Below, in pieces: positions 16,657-25,469 of a stretch of DNA of 44,302 bases. Numbering within the stretch: position 1 is the stretch's first letter; each line of letters opens with the position of its first letter. The DNA is taken from contig NZ_JAYEEQ010000024.1 of assembly GCF_034651555.1 (NCBI RefSeq), positions 1 to 44,302 on the forward strand, given 5' to 3'. The position numbers were made by a program, and so were the translations under genes. A model generated the notes under the pieces. The model had not been told where the DNA came from. It saw nothing but the letters and a program-made list of their open reading frames with translations, and searched no databases. This DNA comes from Aurantibrevibacter litoralis. Its GTDB lineage: Bacteria > Bacteroidota > Bacteroidia > Flavobacteriales > Flavobacteriaceae.

Positions 16657-17982
16657 TTAATCCATTACGAAGGTAAAACCTGTAGTAATGATACTGGAGC
16701 TAAGGGTATTGCTCCTGTCGTAGGAATTGTATTTTACATCGATACTCTTTAGCCCCCATTTCCATAAGTGAAATTTAGCGAAAATATCGGTGTAATTAAT
16801 GCCAAAGCCGTATTGATTGGCATTGTAATCGGAAAGGTCAAAATCTGAGGTATAAAACGTACTGCTCGATAAGTGCCCTTCAAAGGGGGCAAAATAATCG
16901 GCTGCAGTTTGTGTGTAATACCGGTAACTGGGGTATACTGTAAATTTTTGTCCAATTTTCACAGGGAGTTCCACACTTGCGGTATGGGCGCTTATGCCCC
17001 AATCGTCTGAATAATACCGGTAAAAGGTACGCAGCACAAACATTTCGTTAATGTAGTAATTAAGGCGCCCTCCGACTGCTACTTTAAATCGGGTATCGGG
17101 CAGGCGTTCTATATCATTGGCAAGTTGAAAATTTTCTATAAACGTATCTTCTACATCACTAAAATAAATGCGATGAAAGGGTGTGGAGAGTAATCCGTCT
17201 TGTGCTACCAAATCAACGGCCAACGATACCTGAAGTCTTTTAGAGAGAATCTGAGAAAACCCAAAGCCCAAGGCATAGGTATTACGCCCCTCGCTCCCAA
17301 ATTCGGAAAATGCCTCCCTGAAATTAAGGTTGCCGGTTACTACAAAATCATTAATATCAAAGCCTTCACCTTCGTCTTCACTTCCCGGTGTGCCGGGTTG
17401 TCTAAATTCTATGGGGTATATGGCTTTCCAACTATCGATATACACATGACCATTAACACTAACTTCTGTATTTTTTTCATTAAAAAGTTTGGTGTAACTA
17501 CCGCCTCCCCCAATGGAGAAGTAGTCGTATTCGTTAGCAACAGAAAGGGTGGCGGACCAAATATCGTTTCTATCGTCGGAGCTGTGGGTGTAGGTGCCTG
17601 AAACACTGGCCCACAGATCGCTTCTGGAGGAACCTGTGCTTTCTACAAAGGGGTCTGCCGGATTGCTACTGTCAAACGGGTCTATATTGCTGGAAGAAGC
17701 TGATGTGTAGGCAGAAATTCCCGCATCTATAGTAAGTACATCGTCGTCGGTTAGCGGAATCGCAACCACAAAAGTACTGGTAAAGTCGGTCAGTTCTTCG
17801 GTACCAAAACCTCCCGTTACTGCCGCATTATCGCCGTCTTGAGAATAATAGCTCGATAAAAAGTTGACCTCTGTGGTTTCTAAAACGCGCTTTTTATAAC
17901 TCTCTACCGGTGTTTGTTGGCCATAGGTGGAACCGATAAAACATCCTACAAGGGCAACGTGTACTACCATCCAATTTTTCAT
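16657..17982 (-). CDS. DUF3570 outer-membrane beta-barrel protein
   Basis: A 441-residue protein with a Sec signal (cleaved near TYGQQ, about residue 22) and the alternating aromatic/polar strands of an outer-membrane barrel ending in ITTGFTFVMD. The opening segment (TEVNFLSSYYSQDGDNAAVTGGFGTEELTDF) is typical of DUF3570. It is the last gene of a minus-strand run thioredoxin, ApbE, DUF4266, DUF3570, with a 91-bp gap after DUF4266. Function is not established; by context it may provide an outer-membrane conduit or anchor for a redox module. I saw no ApbE flavinylation motif (D-x-x-[ST]-GA-[TS]) in it. Confidence 0.85.
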   Translation of the reverse strand: MKNWMVVHVALVGCFIGSTYGQQTPVESYKKRVLETTEVNFLSSYYSQDGDNAAVTGGFGTEELTDFTSTFVVAIPLTDDDVLTIDAGISAYTSASSSNIDPFDSSNPADPFVESTGSSRSDLWASVSGTYTHSSDDRNDIWSATLSVANEYDYFSIGGGGSYTKLFNEKNTEVSVNGHVYIDSWKAIYPIEFRQPGTPGSEDEGEGFDINDFVVTGNLNFREAFSEFGSEGRNTYALGFGFSQILSKRLQVSLAVDLVAQDGLLSTPFHRIYFSDVEDTFIENFQLANDIERLPDTRFKVAVGGRLNYYINEMFVLRTFYRYYSDDWGISAHTASVELPVKIGQKFTVYPSYRYYTQTAADYFAPFEGHLSSSTFYTSDFDLSDYNANQYGFGINYTDIFAKFHLWKWGLKSIDVKYNSYDRSNTLSSSIITTGFTFVMD

Positions 17983-18073
17983 GCGTTTCTTGCTTTAAAA
18001 GCGATTTGTAAATGTTTGCGTTAAAGAAGTATGAGCTCCTTTTTTTAAGTTTGGTTTGTATAGAGTCAATAAT

Positions 18074-18286
18074 TTAATTACAGCCACAGCCGCCCCCGGT
18101 TTTGCCACCGTTTCCTCCGGAGGCTGCCTCGCGATACGAATGAAAGGTACTTATGTTTCTATCCGATAGTTTGTCTGACAATACCATATCGGGATCGTTA
18201 AGGTTTACTTTTTCGTATTCTTTTACAGCCAAACAGGATTGTAAACTAGATGCAATAGCACACAATACAAGGATTTTTTTTATCAT
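18074..18286 (-). CDS. DUF4266 small lipoprotein with Gly/Cys-rich C-terminus
   Basis: A 70-residue lipoprotein: signal with Cys18 (SLQSC), a conserved middle (KVNLNDPDMVLSDKLSDR, then TFHSYREAASGG) and the tail GGNGGKTGGGCGCN. The mature peptide is only about 52 residues, of which more than a quarter of the tail is Gly with two Cys at the very end. This form is diagnostic for DUF4266. Its start overlaps the stop of apbE by 4 bases (ATGA), so the two are translationally coupled. The Cys-x-Cys end could bind metal, form a disulfide handled by the co-encoded thioredoxin, or carry a modification; none of this is shown here. Confidence 0.85.
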   Translation of the reverse strand: MIKKILVLCAIASSLQSCLAVKEYEKVNLNDPDMVLSDKLSDRNISTFHSYREAASGGNGGKTGGGCGCN

Positions 18287-19266
18287 AGCTTTTGAATTTT
18301 AATATTTTTTGATGTAAAAAGAGCACCATGTTCATCTACAATAATGCACTCTACTTGCGGTAATTGTTCTAATCTATTGATGCCGATTTCTTGGCCCATT
18401 ACAAACACTGAAGTGGCCAAGGCATCTGCCAGTTCTGCACTAGGTGCAAAAACAGTTACACTTAGAATTCCGCTGGCCGGATAGCCTGTTCTGGGATCAA
18501 TGATATGGGAATATCTTTTACCGTTAAAAGAGACGAATTTTTCGTAGTCTCCCGAAGTAACCACCGCACTGTTTGAAATTGGGAACAAGCCGTACGATTT
18601 AGTCTTATCCATCGGATTGGTAATAGCTACTTTCCATGCCTCGCCATTGGGTTGTTTTCCCCAAGTATTCATATCTCCTGACGCATTGATAATGCCGGCC
18701 GAAACTCCTTTTGCCATGAGTAGGGCTTTGGCCTTGTCCGCAGCATATCCTTTGCCGATGGCACCAAAACCTATTTTCATTCCTTGCAGTTTTAAAAATA
18801 CCGTACTCTGGGTGGCGTCCATGACAATATTTTTGTAGCCTACTTTTTGAACAGATGCTTTTAGAGCTTCTTCTGAGGGCATTTCGGTCATACTTCCATC
18901 GTATTTCCATATTCGATCCATAGAGGCATAGCTGATATCGAAAGCGCCATCGGTAAGTCTCGAAATTCCGATGGAACGCGCTATCAAATCGAATAACTCC
19001 TTGTCAACTTTTACCGGTTTTAGACCTGCATTTCTATTAATTTCAGAGGTTTGCGATTTTTCGTCCCAAGAGGAAATCAACCGTTCTATTCTGGTTATTT
19101 CGGCTACGGCACTGTCTATATACGAATCTGCTTCTGCTTTAGTAGTCGCCACCACGGTAATATCGAACCTGCTTCCCATCAATTTTAACACCCGTTTGAA
19201 AGGCTGTTGGGCATTTATGGTAATAGTGAACCAAAGCAGTAATAGTGTGGTGATCGTATTTTTCAA
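18283..19266 (-). CDS. apbE: FAD:protein FMN transferase ApbE
   Basis: Transfers FMN from FAD onto a Thr or Ser of exported proteins, using magnesium. The 327-residue protein has a Sec signal (1-19, ending NAQQ) and the ApbE fold: MGSRFDI near the start, SSWDEKSQTSEINRN, GAIGKGYAADKA (flavin-contacting), a central ASGDMNTWG and the metal-site segment HIIDPRTGYPA. Length is normal for the family. It starts 3 bp after the thioredoxin gene and overlaps the DUF4266 gene by 4 bp. A canonical target with the D-x-x-[ST]-GA-[TS] motif is not evident in the operon, so its substrate is either non-canonical or elsewhere. Confidence 0.95.
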   Translation of the reverse strand: MKNTITTLLLLWFTITINAQQPFKRVLKLMGSRFDITVVATTKAEADSYIDSAVAEITRIERLISSWDEKSQTSEINRNAGLKPVKVDKELFDLIARSIGISRLTDGAFDISYASMDRIWKYDGSMTEMPSEEALKASVQKVGYKNIVMDATQSTVFLKLQGMKIGFGAIGKGYAADKAKALLMAKGVSAGIINASGDMNTWGKQPNGEAWKVAITNPMDKTKSYGLFPISNSAVVTSGDYEKFVSFNGKRYSHIIDPRTGYPASGILSVTVFAPSAELADALATSVFVMGQEIGINRLEQLPQVECIIVDEHGALFTSKNIKIQKL

Positions 19267-19269
19267 GTA

Positions 19270-19710
19270 CTAGGATTTAAAAGATTCAAGCAGCGCAATA
19301 TATTCCTTAGGAGGCATTTTTTTATAACTGGTGCCTCCGAGTACTTTGCCTTGGCTATCTAGGATAACAACAAAAGGGAATATACCGTTTTTGTTATAGG
19401 TTTCGGCCAGTTGGGCGTTGGCTTTTACTTGTTCTTCGGGCAGTGCATTTTGTTTTTTACGAGGAAAATCGGCCTGTACCATAATATAATTTTTTCGGGC
19501 ATAGGTCGTAAATTCGTCGGTGCTCCACACTTCTTTATTAAGTTTGATACAAGGCGCACACCAATCGGATCCTTGAAACACTAAGATGAGTTTTTTATTT
19601 TCGGAAGCGGCTTGTTGTTGGGCTTGCGTAAAGTTAGTTTTCCAATTTTGTGCTGTTATTCCTAAGGATACAAATAGGAAGCAAATCATCATTAAAAATC
19701 GTACGAGCAT
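19270..19710 (-). CDS. Secreted thioredoxin-family protein
   Basis: A 146-residue thioredoxin-fold protein with a Sec signal (1-21, ending GITAQ) and a redox site SDWCAPC (Cys51/Cys54), plus a cis-Pro region near FPFVVIL. It resembles the DsbD-gamma/thiol-reductase type of periplasmic thioredoxins. It is the first gene of the run with ApbE, DUF4266 and DUF3570, preceded by an FNR-type palindrome at 19760-19775. A role in keeping the Cys-x-Cys of the DUF4266 lipoprotein reduced is a reasonable guess but only a guess. Confidence 0.88.
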   Translation of the reverse strand: MLVRFLMMICFLFVSLGITAQNWKTNFTQAQQQAASENKKLILVFQGSDWCAPCIKLNKEVWSTDEFTTYARKNYIMVQADFPRKKQNALPEEQVKANAQLAETYNKNGIFPFVVILDSQGKVLGGTSYKKMPPKEYIALLESFKS

Positions 19711-19734
19711 AGCTTGCTTTTTATATTAGTAACG

Positions 19735-19742
19735 CAAGGATA
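19735..19742 (-). promoter_or_regulatory. Near-consensus -7 box of the thioredoxin-ApbE operon
   Basis: On the minus strand TATCCTTG differs from TAnnTTTG by one base and lies 25 bases upstream of the thioredoxin start. Its centre is 29 bases from the centre of the FNR-type palindrome. Confidence 0.4.
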
Positions 19743-19759
19743 CCAGTTTCATTACTAAA

Positions 19760-19775
19760 GTTGATAAAAATCAAC
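19760..19775. promoter_or_regulatory. Perfect FNR-type operator
   Basis: GTTGAT-AAAA-ATCAAC is a 16-bp perfect inverted repeat containing TTGATnnnnATCAA, the classical FNR box. It lies in the 88-bp gap between the Crp/Fnr-family gene and the thioredoxin gene. Placed upstream of a -7-like box, it fits an activator site for the operon at 16657-19710. Confidence 0.65.
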
Positions 19776-19798
19776 GTTTTTGCAGGAGATCAACCTTT

Positions 19799-20493
19799 TT
19801 AGTAAAGATTGGTGATTTTTAATAAGCCTACAGCATCCTTTACATAAATACTCCGTCCTTCAACAGTTATGAGGCCTTCTTCCTTAAAGTCGTGAAGCAT
19901 TCGTACCACAGATTCTTTTGTGGTGCCCACAATACTGGCAAAATCGTCTCTAGAAAAATGTATGCCTGAAGGTTCGGAGGTGTTTGTTTTGAATTTTTCA
20001 TTTAGCACCAACGTAAAAATAGCCACACGCTCCCGCACCGTATGTTTTGCCAATATTTTAGAATAGGTGATGAACACATTAAATTCGTGCCCCAAACTTT
20101 TAAGTAAACGATGCGTTAGTAATTGCGAGTTGTCTAGCGCCAAAAGAAAATCTACTTTTGGAATAAAAATGAGGTCACAGGCGGTTAGGGCTATGGCGGT
20201 ATCGTTATGGATTTCGTTGCTCAACAGGGCGTGATGGCCAAAGTATTCTCCGGCTTTACACAAGTAAAAAAGATGATCTAACCTAAAGTTGGTTTGTGTT
20301 ATCTTCTTTATAAGACCTCTTTTTACCTGAAAAATACCTTCAGGGCTATCGCCCTCGTTAAAAATAACGGCACCCTCTTTAAAGGATAAATGCTGACGGT
20401 TTTTTTTATTTGAAGGGATAGTGGCGCCGGAAGTCCGTCTAACAAGCGTTCGTTTTCAAAATTGAATTTATGATACGGGAAGCTGGGAGTCAT
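19799..20493 (-). pseudogene. Crp/Fnr-family regulator with a homopolymer frameshift
   Basis: Two frames together encode a complete protein of about 231 residues. From the ATG at 20493 the first frame reads to SLQIKK; it then runs into a stretch of eight A (plus-strand T, 20400-20407) and goes out of frame. The second frame continues NRQHLSFKEGAVIFNEGDSPEGIFQVKRG (cyclic-nucleotide-like domain), AGEYFGHHALL, and a winged helix with TTKESVVRML. One extra A in the run restores the whole reading frame. The intact part alone can start at a TTG at 20263, giving 154 residues without most of the sensor domain. The recognition helix has the E-x-x-V-R pattern close to E-x-x-S-R of FNR, matching the FNR box downstream. 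No N-terminal Cys cluster for Fe-S was seen. Real mutation, phase-variable tract and sequencing error are all possible. Confidence 0.7.
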
Positions 20494-20512
20494 TATTGAG
20501 GTATTGAAAACT

Positions 20513-20520
20513 CAAAAATA
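20513..20520 (-). promoter_or_regulatory. -7 box upstream of the Crp/Fnr gene
   Basis: TATTTTTG on the minus strand matches TAnnTTTG exactly and lies 20 bases before the proposed ATG at 20493, supporting that start. No clear -33 TTG at the expected distance. Confidence 0.4.
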
Positions 20521-20654
20521 AGATTTAAAATGGTTTTATGGCCTGATTTGAGTTTTACTGCAATTAACATTATATTTACATTGATTTTCAAAAGTGCCAA
20601 ACAGGCTAGCGTGTTGTCGTTCTTGTTGTTGGTGGGTTTGGAAATTGGTTCAGC

Positions 20655-21422
20655 ATGTCAAAACTTCCAGTACAACATCAATTTTTGGACCTCTCCGATT
20701 ACGGAAGACCCATCGCCAAATATATTGCCAACACCCTTAAAAACACGGCCTTTACGCCCATACATCTCACTCTGAGTTTTGTTGTTTCTGGGATACTCGC
20801 TATGGTATGTATTTTATACGGTCAATATGGTGCCACTGCTTTTTTTCTATTGTTAAAATCGATTTTGGATGCTGCCGATGGCGAATTGGCACGCATTAAA
20901 AACACCCCTTCGTACACGGGACGTTATCTAGACTCCGTGGCCGACATTGTACTGAATTTATGTATTCTCTTAACCATTTTATCCGTTACAGATGGCTCTT
21001 TGCTCTATACCTTAATTGCCTTTTTTGGACTTCAACTGCAAGGCACTTTGTATAATTTTTATTATGTAATTCTCCGAAATAAATACAATGGTGATACCAC
21101 AAGTCGCATTTTTGAAACAGGTGTTCCCCAAGCAATGAAAGGGGAAAAGCAGCGACATGTAAACATACTCTACGGCCTGTACAGCTTGTTTTATGGGCTG
21201 TTTGATAAAATTATTTATTTTTTTGATAAAAAAGCAGTGCATAGCCGATACCTGCCCAATTGGTTTATGACTTTTGTGTCTACCTTTGGGTTGGGCTTTC
21301 AATTGCTTATTATTGCACTTATGCTTGTTTTAAATCTCAAAGAATTTATAATTCCTTTTTTCATCGGTTACTCAGTATTCATCTTTGTGTTTATTGCCCT
21401 TCGCAGGATTATAAATGCCTAA
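20655..21422 (+). CDS. CDP-alcohol phosphatidyltransferase family protein
   Basis: Inner-membrane enzyme of the class that swaps CMP in a CDP-alcohol for another alcohol during phospholipid synthesis. The 255-residue protein has about six membrane segments and the complete signature D-x2-DG-x2-AR-x8-G-x3-D-x3-D at Asp72, Asp75-Gly76, Ala79-Arg80, Gly89, Asp93 and Asp97. The acceptor alcohol cannot be told from sequence alone; it is not obviously PgsA or PssA by length or end motifs. It stands alone on the plus strand between two minus-strand groups. Confidence 0.88.
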   Translation: MSKLPVQHQFLDLSDYGRPIAKYIANTLKNTAFTPIHLTLSFVVSGILAMVCILYGQYGATAFFLLLKSILDAADGELARIKNTPSYTGRYLDSVADIVLNLCILLTILSVTDGSLLYTLIAFFGLQLQGTLYNFYYVILRNKYNGDTTSRIFETGVPQAMKGEKQRHVNILYGLYSLFYGLFDKIIYFFDKKAVHSRYLPNWFMTFVSTFGLGFQLLIIALMLVLNLKEFIIPFFIGYSVFIFVFIALRRIINA

Positions 21423-21472
21423 TGTGCTTGGTATAAGAGACGTACAATAAGAAATTTTGAACTTTTATACGG

Positions 21473-21658
21473 TTAATCCTTTATCCCCAATTTTCCTAAT
21501 AGAGTATCCATAAGACACCATTTTGTCATCGATGATTGAAGCAGATTGGCGCCTACAAAGGCGGTAAACCACAACCAATTTTGATGTACGTAAATGGATA
21601 ATGCAAGACTAATAAGTATAAAACTTCCTGCAATGCCGCGAACTATTCTGTTTTTCAT
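21473..21658 (-). CDS. DUF2892 small membrane protein
   Basis: A 61-residue protein with two membrane segments (about 9-24 and 28-44) and the end SSMTKWCLMDTLLGKLGIKD, where TKWCLMDTLL resembles the GxCPxxxLL end of DUF2892/YgaP membrane tails. DUF2892 genes often stand next to rhodanese or sulfur-linked genes. Here it is the last member of the efflux locus, 160 bp after the RND permease on the same strand. Function unknown. Confidence 0.75.
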   Translation of the reverse strand: MKNRIVRGIAGSFILISLALSIYVHQNWLWFTAFVGANLLQSSMTKWCLMDTLLGKLGIKD

Positions 21659-21818
21659 CTGTTAATTTTTATTTGGTTTTTAAATGTCAGATAGACTTTG
21701 CCGATCCATATCTTCGGTTGGTATCACCTTTCATGGCATGGCTCATTTTATCTGTTTTTATATACCTGTTTTTAATTTAAGTTAGACGTTGTTTCCTATT
21801 TTTAGAAGCGATTGGGGC

Positions 21819-24800
21819 TTATGTTTCTTGTTCCGGATACTGCTTCCGCATAATCAGATAATACACCAGCGGCACGACCAATAGCGTGAGAAAGGTTGAA
21901 CCAATTGTTCCGCCCATTAGTGAGATCGCCAGTCCCTGAAAAATGGGGTCAAACAGGATGACAAAGGCACCGATTACAACCGTTCCTGCGGTGAGCAGAA
22001 TAGGTGTGGTACGCACGGCTCCGGCTTCCAGAATGGCTTGCTTTAGGGGAATGCCATCTTCCAGTCGTAGGTTGACAAAGTCAATGAGCAGGACGGAGTT
22101 TCGCACCATAATTCCTGCCAAAGCAATCATCCCAATAAAGGAAGTAGCGGTAAAGAAAGCGCCCAACAACCAATGGCCAATTACAATGCCTATCATCGAT
22201 AACGGAATGGCAACCATCATCACCACAGGAGCTTTAAAGTTTTGAAACCAGCCCACAATGAGCATATAGATAATCACAATCACCCCCAGAAAGGCAATCC
22301 CTAAATCGCGGAAGACTTCGAGGGTAATTTGCCATTCACCGTCCCATTTTACGGTATAATCATCTTCGTGAAAGGGCTGACCCATATAAAGTTCATTCAT
22401 CGAGTACCCTTCCGGTAACGGAATTTGCTTTAATTTTTCTTCCATTCCCAAAATGGCATACACGGGGCTTTCCAATGTGCCCGCCATATCGGCAAGGACA
22501 TAGACCACACGCTTTTGATTTTTGCGGTAAATGCTTTTCGGAACGGTACTTTCGTTAATACTTACCAAGTCGCCCACAGAAACCATAGTCCCTTGTTGGG
22601 AAGCAATTTCAATCTGTGCAATGGCTTCGGGGCTGGCCTTTTCTTGTTCGTCCAGTGCCAGCAGGATGCCCACACGCTCAGTGGCGTTTTCGTCATACAA
22701 ATGGGTGACGGCACGGTCGCCCAAAGCCATATTTAAGGTGTGAACAATTTGTTGTGGGGCAATTCCGTAACGCATCGCTTTTTCACGGTCGATATCATAG
22801 ACAAATTCGGTTTGGTCTGCTTCCACCATCCAGTCAATGTCCACCACATCGGTAGTGTTGTGTAAAATGCTTTGTACGGAATCTGCCACGCGTATTTGCT
22901 CTTCGTAATCAGGCCCGTAAATCTCCGCCACAATGGTACTCAACACGGGGGGTCCCGGTGGGACTTCTACCAGCTTGACGTTGGCGCCATATTTTGATGC
23001 AATTTTCTGAATATCGGGACGCAGCAATTTGGCGATGTCGTGACTTTGCAGTTTTCGGTCGCTTTTGTCTTTAATGTTTACCTGAATATCCGCCGTGTTG
23101 GAAGCGCCTCTTAAATCGTAATGACGCACCAGACCATTGAACGTTATGGGTGCCGAAGTACCCACATAGGCTTGATAGTTCACCACTTCGGTTCTGCCGG
23201 AAAGGTATTGGGCAATTTCCTGAGTGACTACATTAGTGCGCTCCAGCGTAGTGCCTTCGGGCATATCGATGACCACCTGAAACTCGTTTTTGTTATCAAA
23301 CGGCAACATTTTTACCAAAACAGATTCCGTAAAGAACATCGCTACAGAACCCAAAAGCAATAGCGTTGTAATCCCCAGTGCCACCCAGCGCTTAAAGGGG
23401 TTGTCCAGTAAGGGTCGTTCAAACCTGCTGTAGATTTTATAGATGCGGGTGTCTTCAATTTCGATGGGTTTTTCCACTTCGCCATCCGCGTTCTTTTTAT
23501 CTTTTTCGCGTAAGAAAATATAACCCAGATAAGGTGTGATGGTTAGGGCGACAATCAAAGAAAGAATCATTGCAATGGAAGCGCCAATCGGCATCGGACT
23601 CATATAAGGTCCCATCAATCCGCTAACAAACGCCATCGGTAATACGGAAGCTATGACCGTAAAAGTAGCTAATATGGTTGGGTTCCCCACTTCGTTGATG
23701 GCGTAGAGGGCGGCCTGTTTAAACGGCAGGCGTTTCATCTTAAAGTGGCGGTGCATATTTTCGGCTATGATGATAGAATCGTCCACCACAATACCGGTAA
23801 CAAATACCAAGGCAAACAAAGTAATTCTGTTGAGCGTATAGTCCAGTAAATAGTAACTTAGCAACGTCAACGCAAAGGTCACGGGCACTGAAAGAAAAAC
23901 GACCAGTCCGCCACGCCAGCCCATTGCCAGCATCACAACGATGGTTACTGCAATAATGGCGCCGAGCAGGTGCAACAGCAGTTCGCCCACTTTTTGGGAA
24001 GCCGTTTCGCCATAGTTTCGGGTGACGTCCACGTGAACATCATCGGGAATGATGGTAGTGCGCAGGTGTGCTACTTTTTCCAGAATAATATCTGAAAGTT
24101 TCATCGCATCGGCGCCTTTGCGTTTAGCAATAGAAAGGGTCACAGCCGGGTATTCTGACGGAAAATCTTCCGCCAGATGGGGATGTGCCCGGCCATAACC
24201 AAAACTAACATATTCTTTTGAAAGCTCAGGCCCGTCTAGCACATGAGCAATTTGTTTTAAATAGACAGGATGGTTTTGAGCGGTGCCAACAATCAGGTTT
24301 TCCACATCATCCAGGGTTTGTAAAAAGCTCCCGGTATTCACTTTAAACTCGGTATCGTTTCGGTTAAACGCCCCAGAGGTCATTTGGACATTGTTGGCTT
24401 TTATTTTTTCGGCGACACCCAGCATATCTACGCCGGCCACAGCCATTTTGTTTTTGTCTAAAACCACGCGAATTTCTCGACTGCGACCTCCAATTCGGTT
24501 TGTGGAGGCGACATCGGTTATTTTTCTTATTTCGTGGTTCACCTCATTGGCGATTTGGCGCAATTGGTAATCGTCATACGTTTCGCTCCAAAATGTAAGA
24601 CCCAGCATAGGCACATCGTCTATAGAACGGGTTTTTACCAGTGGTGGCGTAACACCTTCCGGCATCTCGTCCATATGCTTCATCAACTCGTTGTAAAGTT
24701 TTACATAGGAACGCTCGATGTCTTCACCCACATAAAACTGCACGATAATCATTCCTTGTTCCTGCATCGAGGTGGAATAGACATACTCCACCCCTTTGAT

Positions 24801-25034
24801 GTTAGACACCATTTTTTCGATGGGTTTAATGACCCGTGACTCCACTTCCAGCGGACTCGCCCCGGGATATCCGATAAAGATATCGGCCATAGGCACGTCT
24901 ATCTGAGGCTCCTCTTCTCGTGGTATTAAAAAAGAACTGTACACCCCAATGACCATAAACACAACCATCAAGAGGATGGTGAGCTTGGAGTCTATAAATA
25001 ATTTGGCAATTTTGCCGGCTAAACCTTCTTTCAT
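21819..25034 (-). CDS. RND efflux permease (AcrB/MexF-like superfamily)
   Basis: Inner-membrane proton-driven pump of the tripartite RND type. The 1071-residue protein has the two repeats of six membrane segments, the periplasmic porter domains (IFIGYPGASPLEVESRV, KGVEYVYS) and the proton-relay motif GIVVDDSIII near residues 409-418, corresponding to the paired Asp of AcrB TM4, plus MVRNSVLLIDF in the second half. No heavy-metal signature is clear, so the substrate is open. It forms an operon with the adaptor and TolC-like genes upstream, although a 435-bp repeat-filled gap precedes it. Sampled lines of this gene and the adaptor are richer in G+C (roughly 43-57%) than neighbours (about 42%), hinting at a different origin. 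Confidence 0.93.
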   Translation of the reverse strand: MKEGLAGKIAKLFIDSKLTILLMVVFMVIGVYSSFLIPREEEPQIDVPMADIFIGYPGASPLEVESRVIKPIEKMVSNIKGVEYVYSTSMQEQGMIIVQFYVGEDIERSYVKLYNELMKHMDEMPEGVTPPLVKTRSIDDVPMLGLTFWSETYDDYQLRQIANEVNHEIRKITDVASTNRIGGRSREIRVVLDKNKMAVAGVDMLGVAEKIKANNVQMTSGAFNRNDTEFKVNTGSFLQTLDDVENLIVGTAQNHPVYLKQIAHVLDGPELSKEYVSFGYGRAHPHLAEDFPSEYPAVTLSIAKRKGADAMKLSDIILEKVAHLRTTIIPDDVHVDVTRNYGETASQKVGELLLHLLGAIIAVTIVVMLAMGWRGGLVVFLSVPVTFALTLLSYYLLDYTLNRITLFALVFVTGIVVDDSIIIAENMHRHFKMKRLPFKQAALYAINEVGNPTILATFTVIASVLPMAFVSGLMGPYMSPMPIGASIAMILSLIVALTITPYLGYIFLREKDKKNADGEVEKPIEIEDTRIYKIYSRFERPLLDNPFKRWVALGITTLLLLGSVAMFFTESVLVKMLPFDNKNEFQVVIDMPEGTTLERTNVVTQEIAQYLSGRTEVVNYQAYVGTSAPITFNGLVRHYDLRGASNTADIQVNIKDKSDRKLQSHDIAKLLRPDIQKIASKYGANVKLVEVPPGPPVLSTIVAEIYGPDYEEQIRVADSVQSILHNTTDVVDIDWMVEADQTEFVYDIDREKAMRYGIAPQQIVHTLNMALGDRAVTHLYDENATERVGILLALDEQEKASPEAIAQIEIASQQGTMVSVGDLVSINESTVPKSIYRKNQKRVVYVLADMAGTLESPVYAILGMEEKLKQIPLPEGYSMNELYMGQPFHEDDYTVKWDGEWQITLEVFRDLGIAFLGVIVIIYMLIVGWFQNFKAPVVMMVAIPLSMIGIVIGHWLLGAFFTATSFIGMIALAGIMVRNSVLLIDFVNLRLEDGIPLKQAILEAGAVRTTPILLTAGTVVIGAFVILFDPIFQGLAISLMGGTIGSTFLTLLVVPLVYYLIMRKQYPEQET

Positions 25035-25469
25035 TTTTCTATAAATTGTTTTCGCTTGTAGCGAAAAGCTTATTGTTTAAATCAACACTTCATATTTCAC
25101 ACAAAGTCCTCAAAGAAGCTCGCTAAGAGCAAAAAGTTTCAGTCTTAATCCATCTTTTACTTCGTATTTCAATTTTCGTTGTCTGTTGAGGTTGATGGTT
25201 GACCGTTGTCCGTTGTCCGTAAAATTGTTTCATTGATACATTTTCAAATCGTTGATGGTTGTTGGTTGTCGGTTGATGGTTGTCAGTTGACAGTTGACAG
25301 TTGTTGGTTTTACTTCCTACTCTGTACTATGTACTTCGTATTTCTATCTTCTAACTTCATACTTTGTACTTCGTACTTCTTACTTTGTTCTTCGTATTTC
25401 TATCTTCTAACTTCATACTTTGTACTTTGTACTTCGTACTTTTCACCTCTAACTTCGTACTTCTAACTT
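25035..25469. other. 435-bp spacer between adaptor and permease genes
   Basis: Unusually long for a gap inside an RND operon. Bases 25158-25469 are almost entirely the 7-nt repeat arrays described separately; 25035-25157 holds the permease leader without a recognisable box. An open frame at 25206-25466 on the plus strand is only a translation of the repeats. Confidence 0.7.

Noticed and set aside
16657..18286. Canonical ApbE flavinylation site in the DUF3570 or DUF4266 protein
   Set aside because: No D-x-x-[ST]-GA-[TS] motif could be found in either protein, so no flavinylated residue is claimed.
25206..25466. 86-codon open frame on the plus strand rich in Cys, Tyr, Phe and Ser
   Set aside because: It is only the translation of the heptamer repeats; a 7-nt repeat stays open in every frame if no unit makes a stop. 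No signal, domain or start context.
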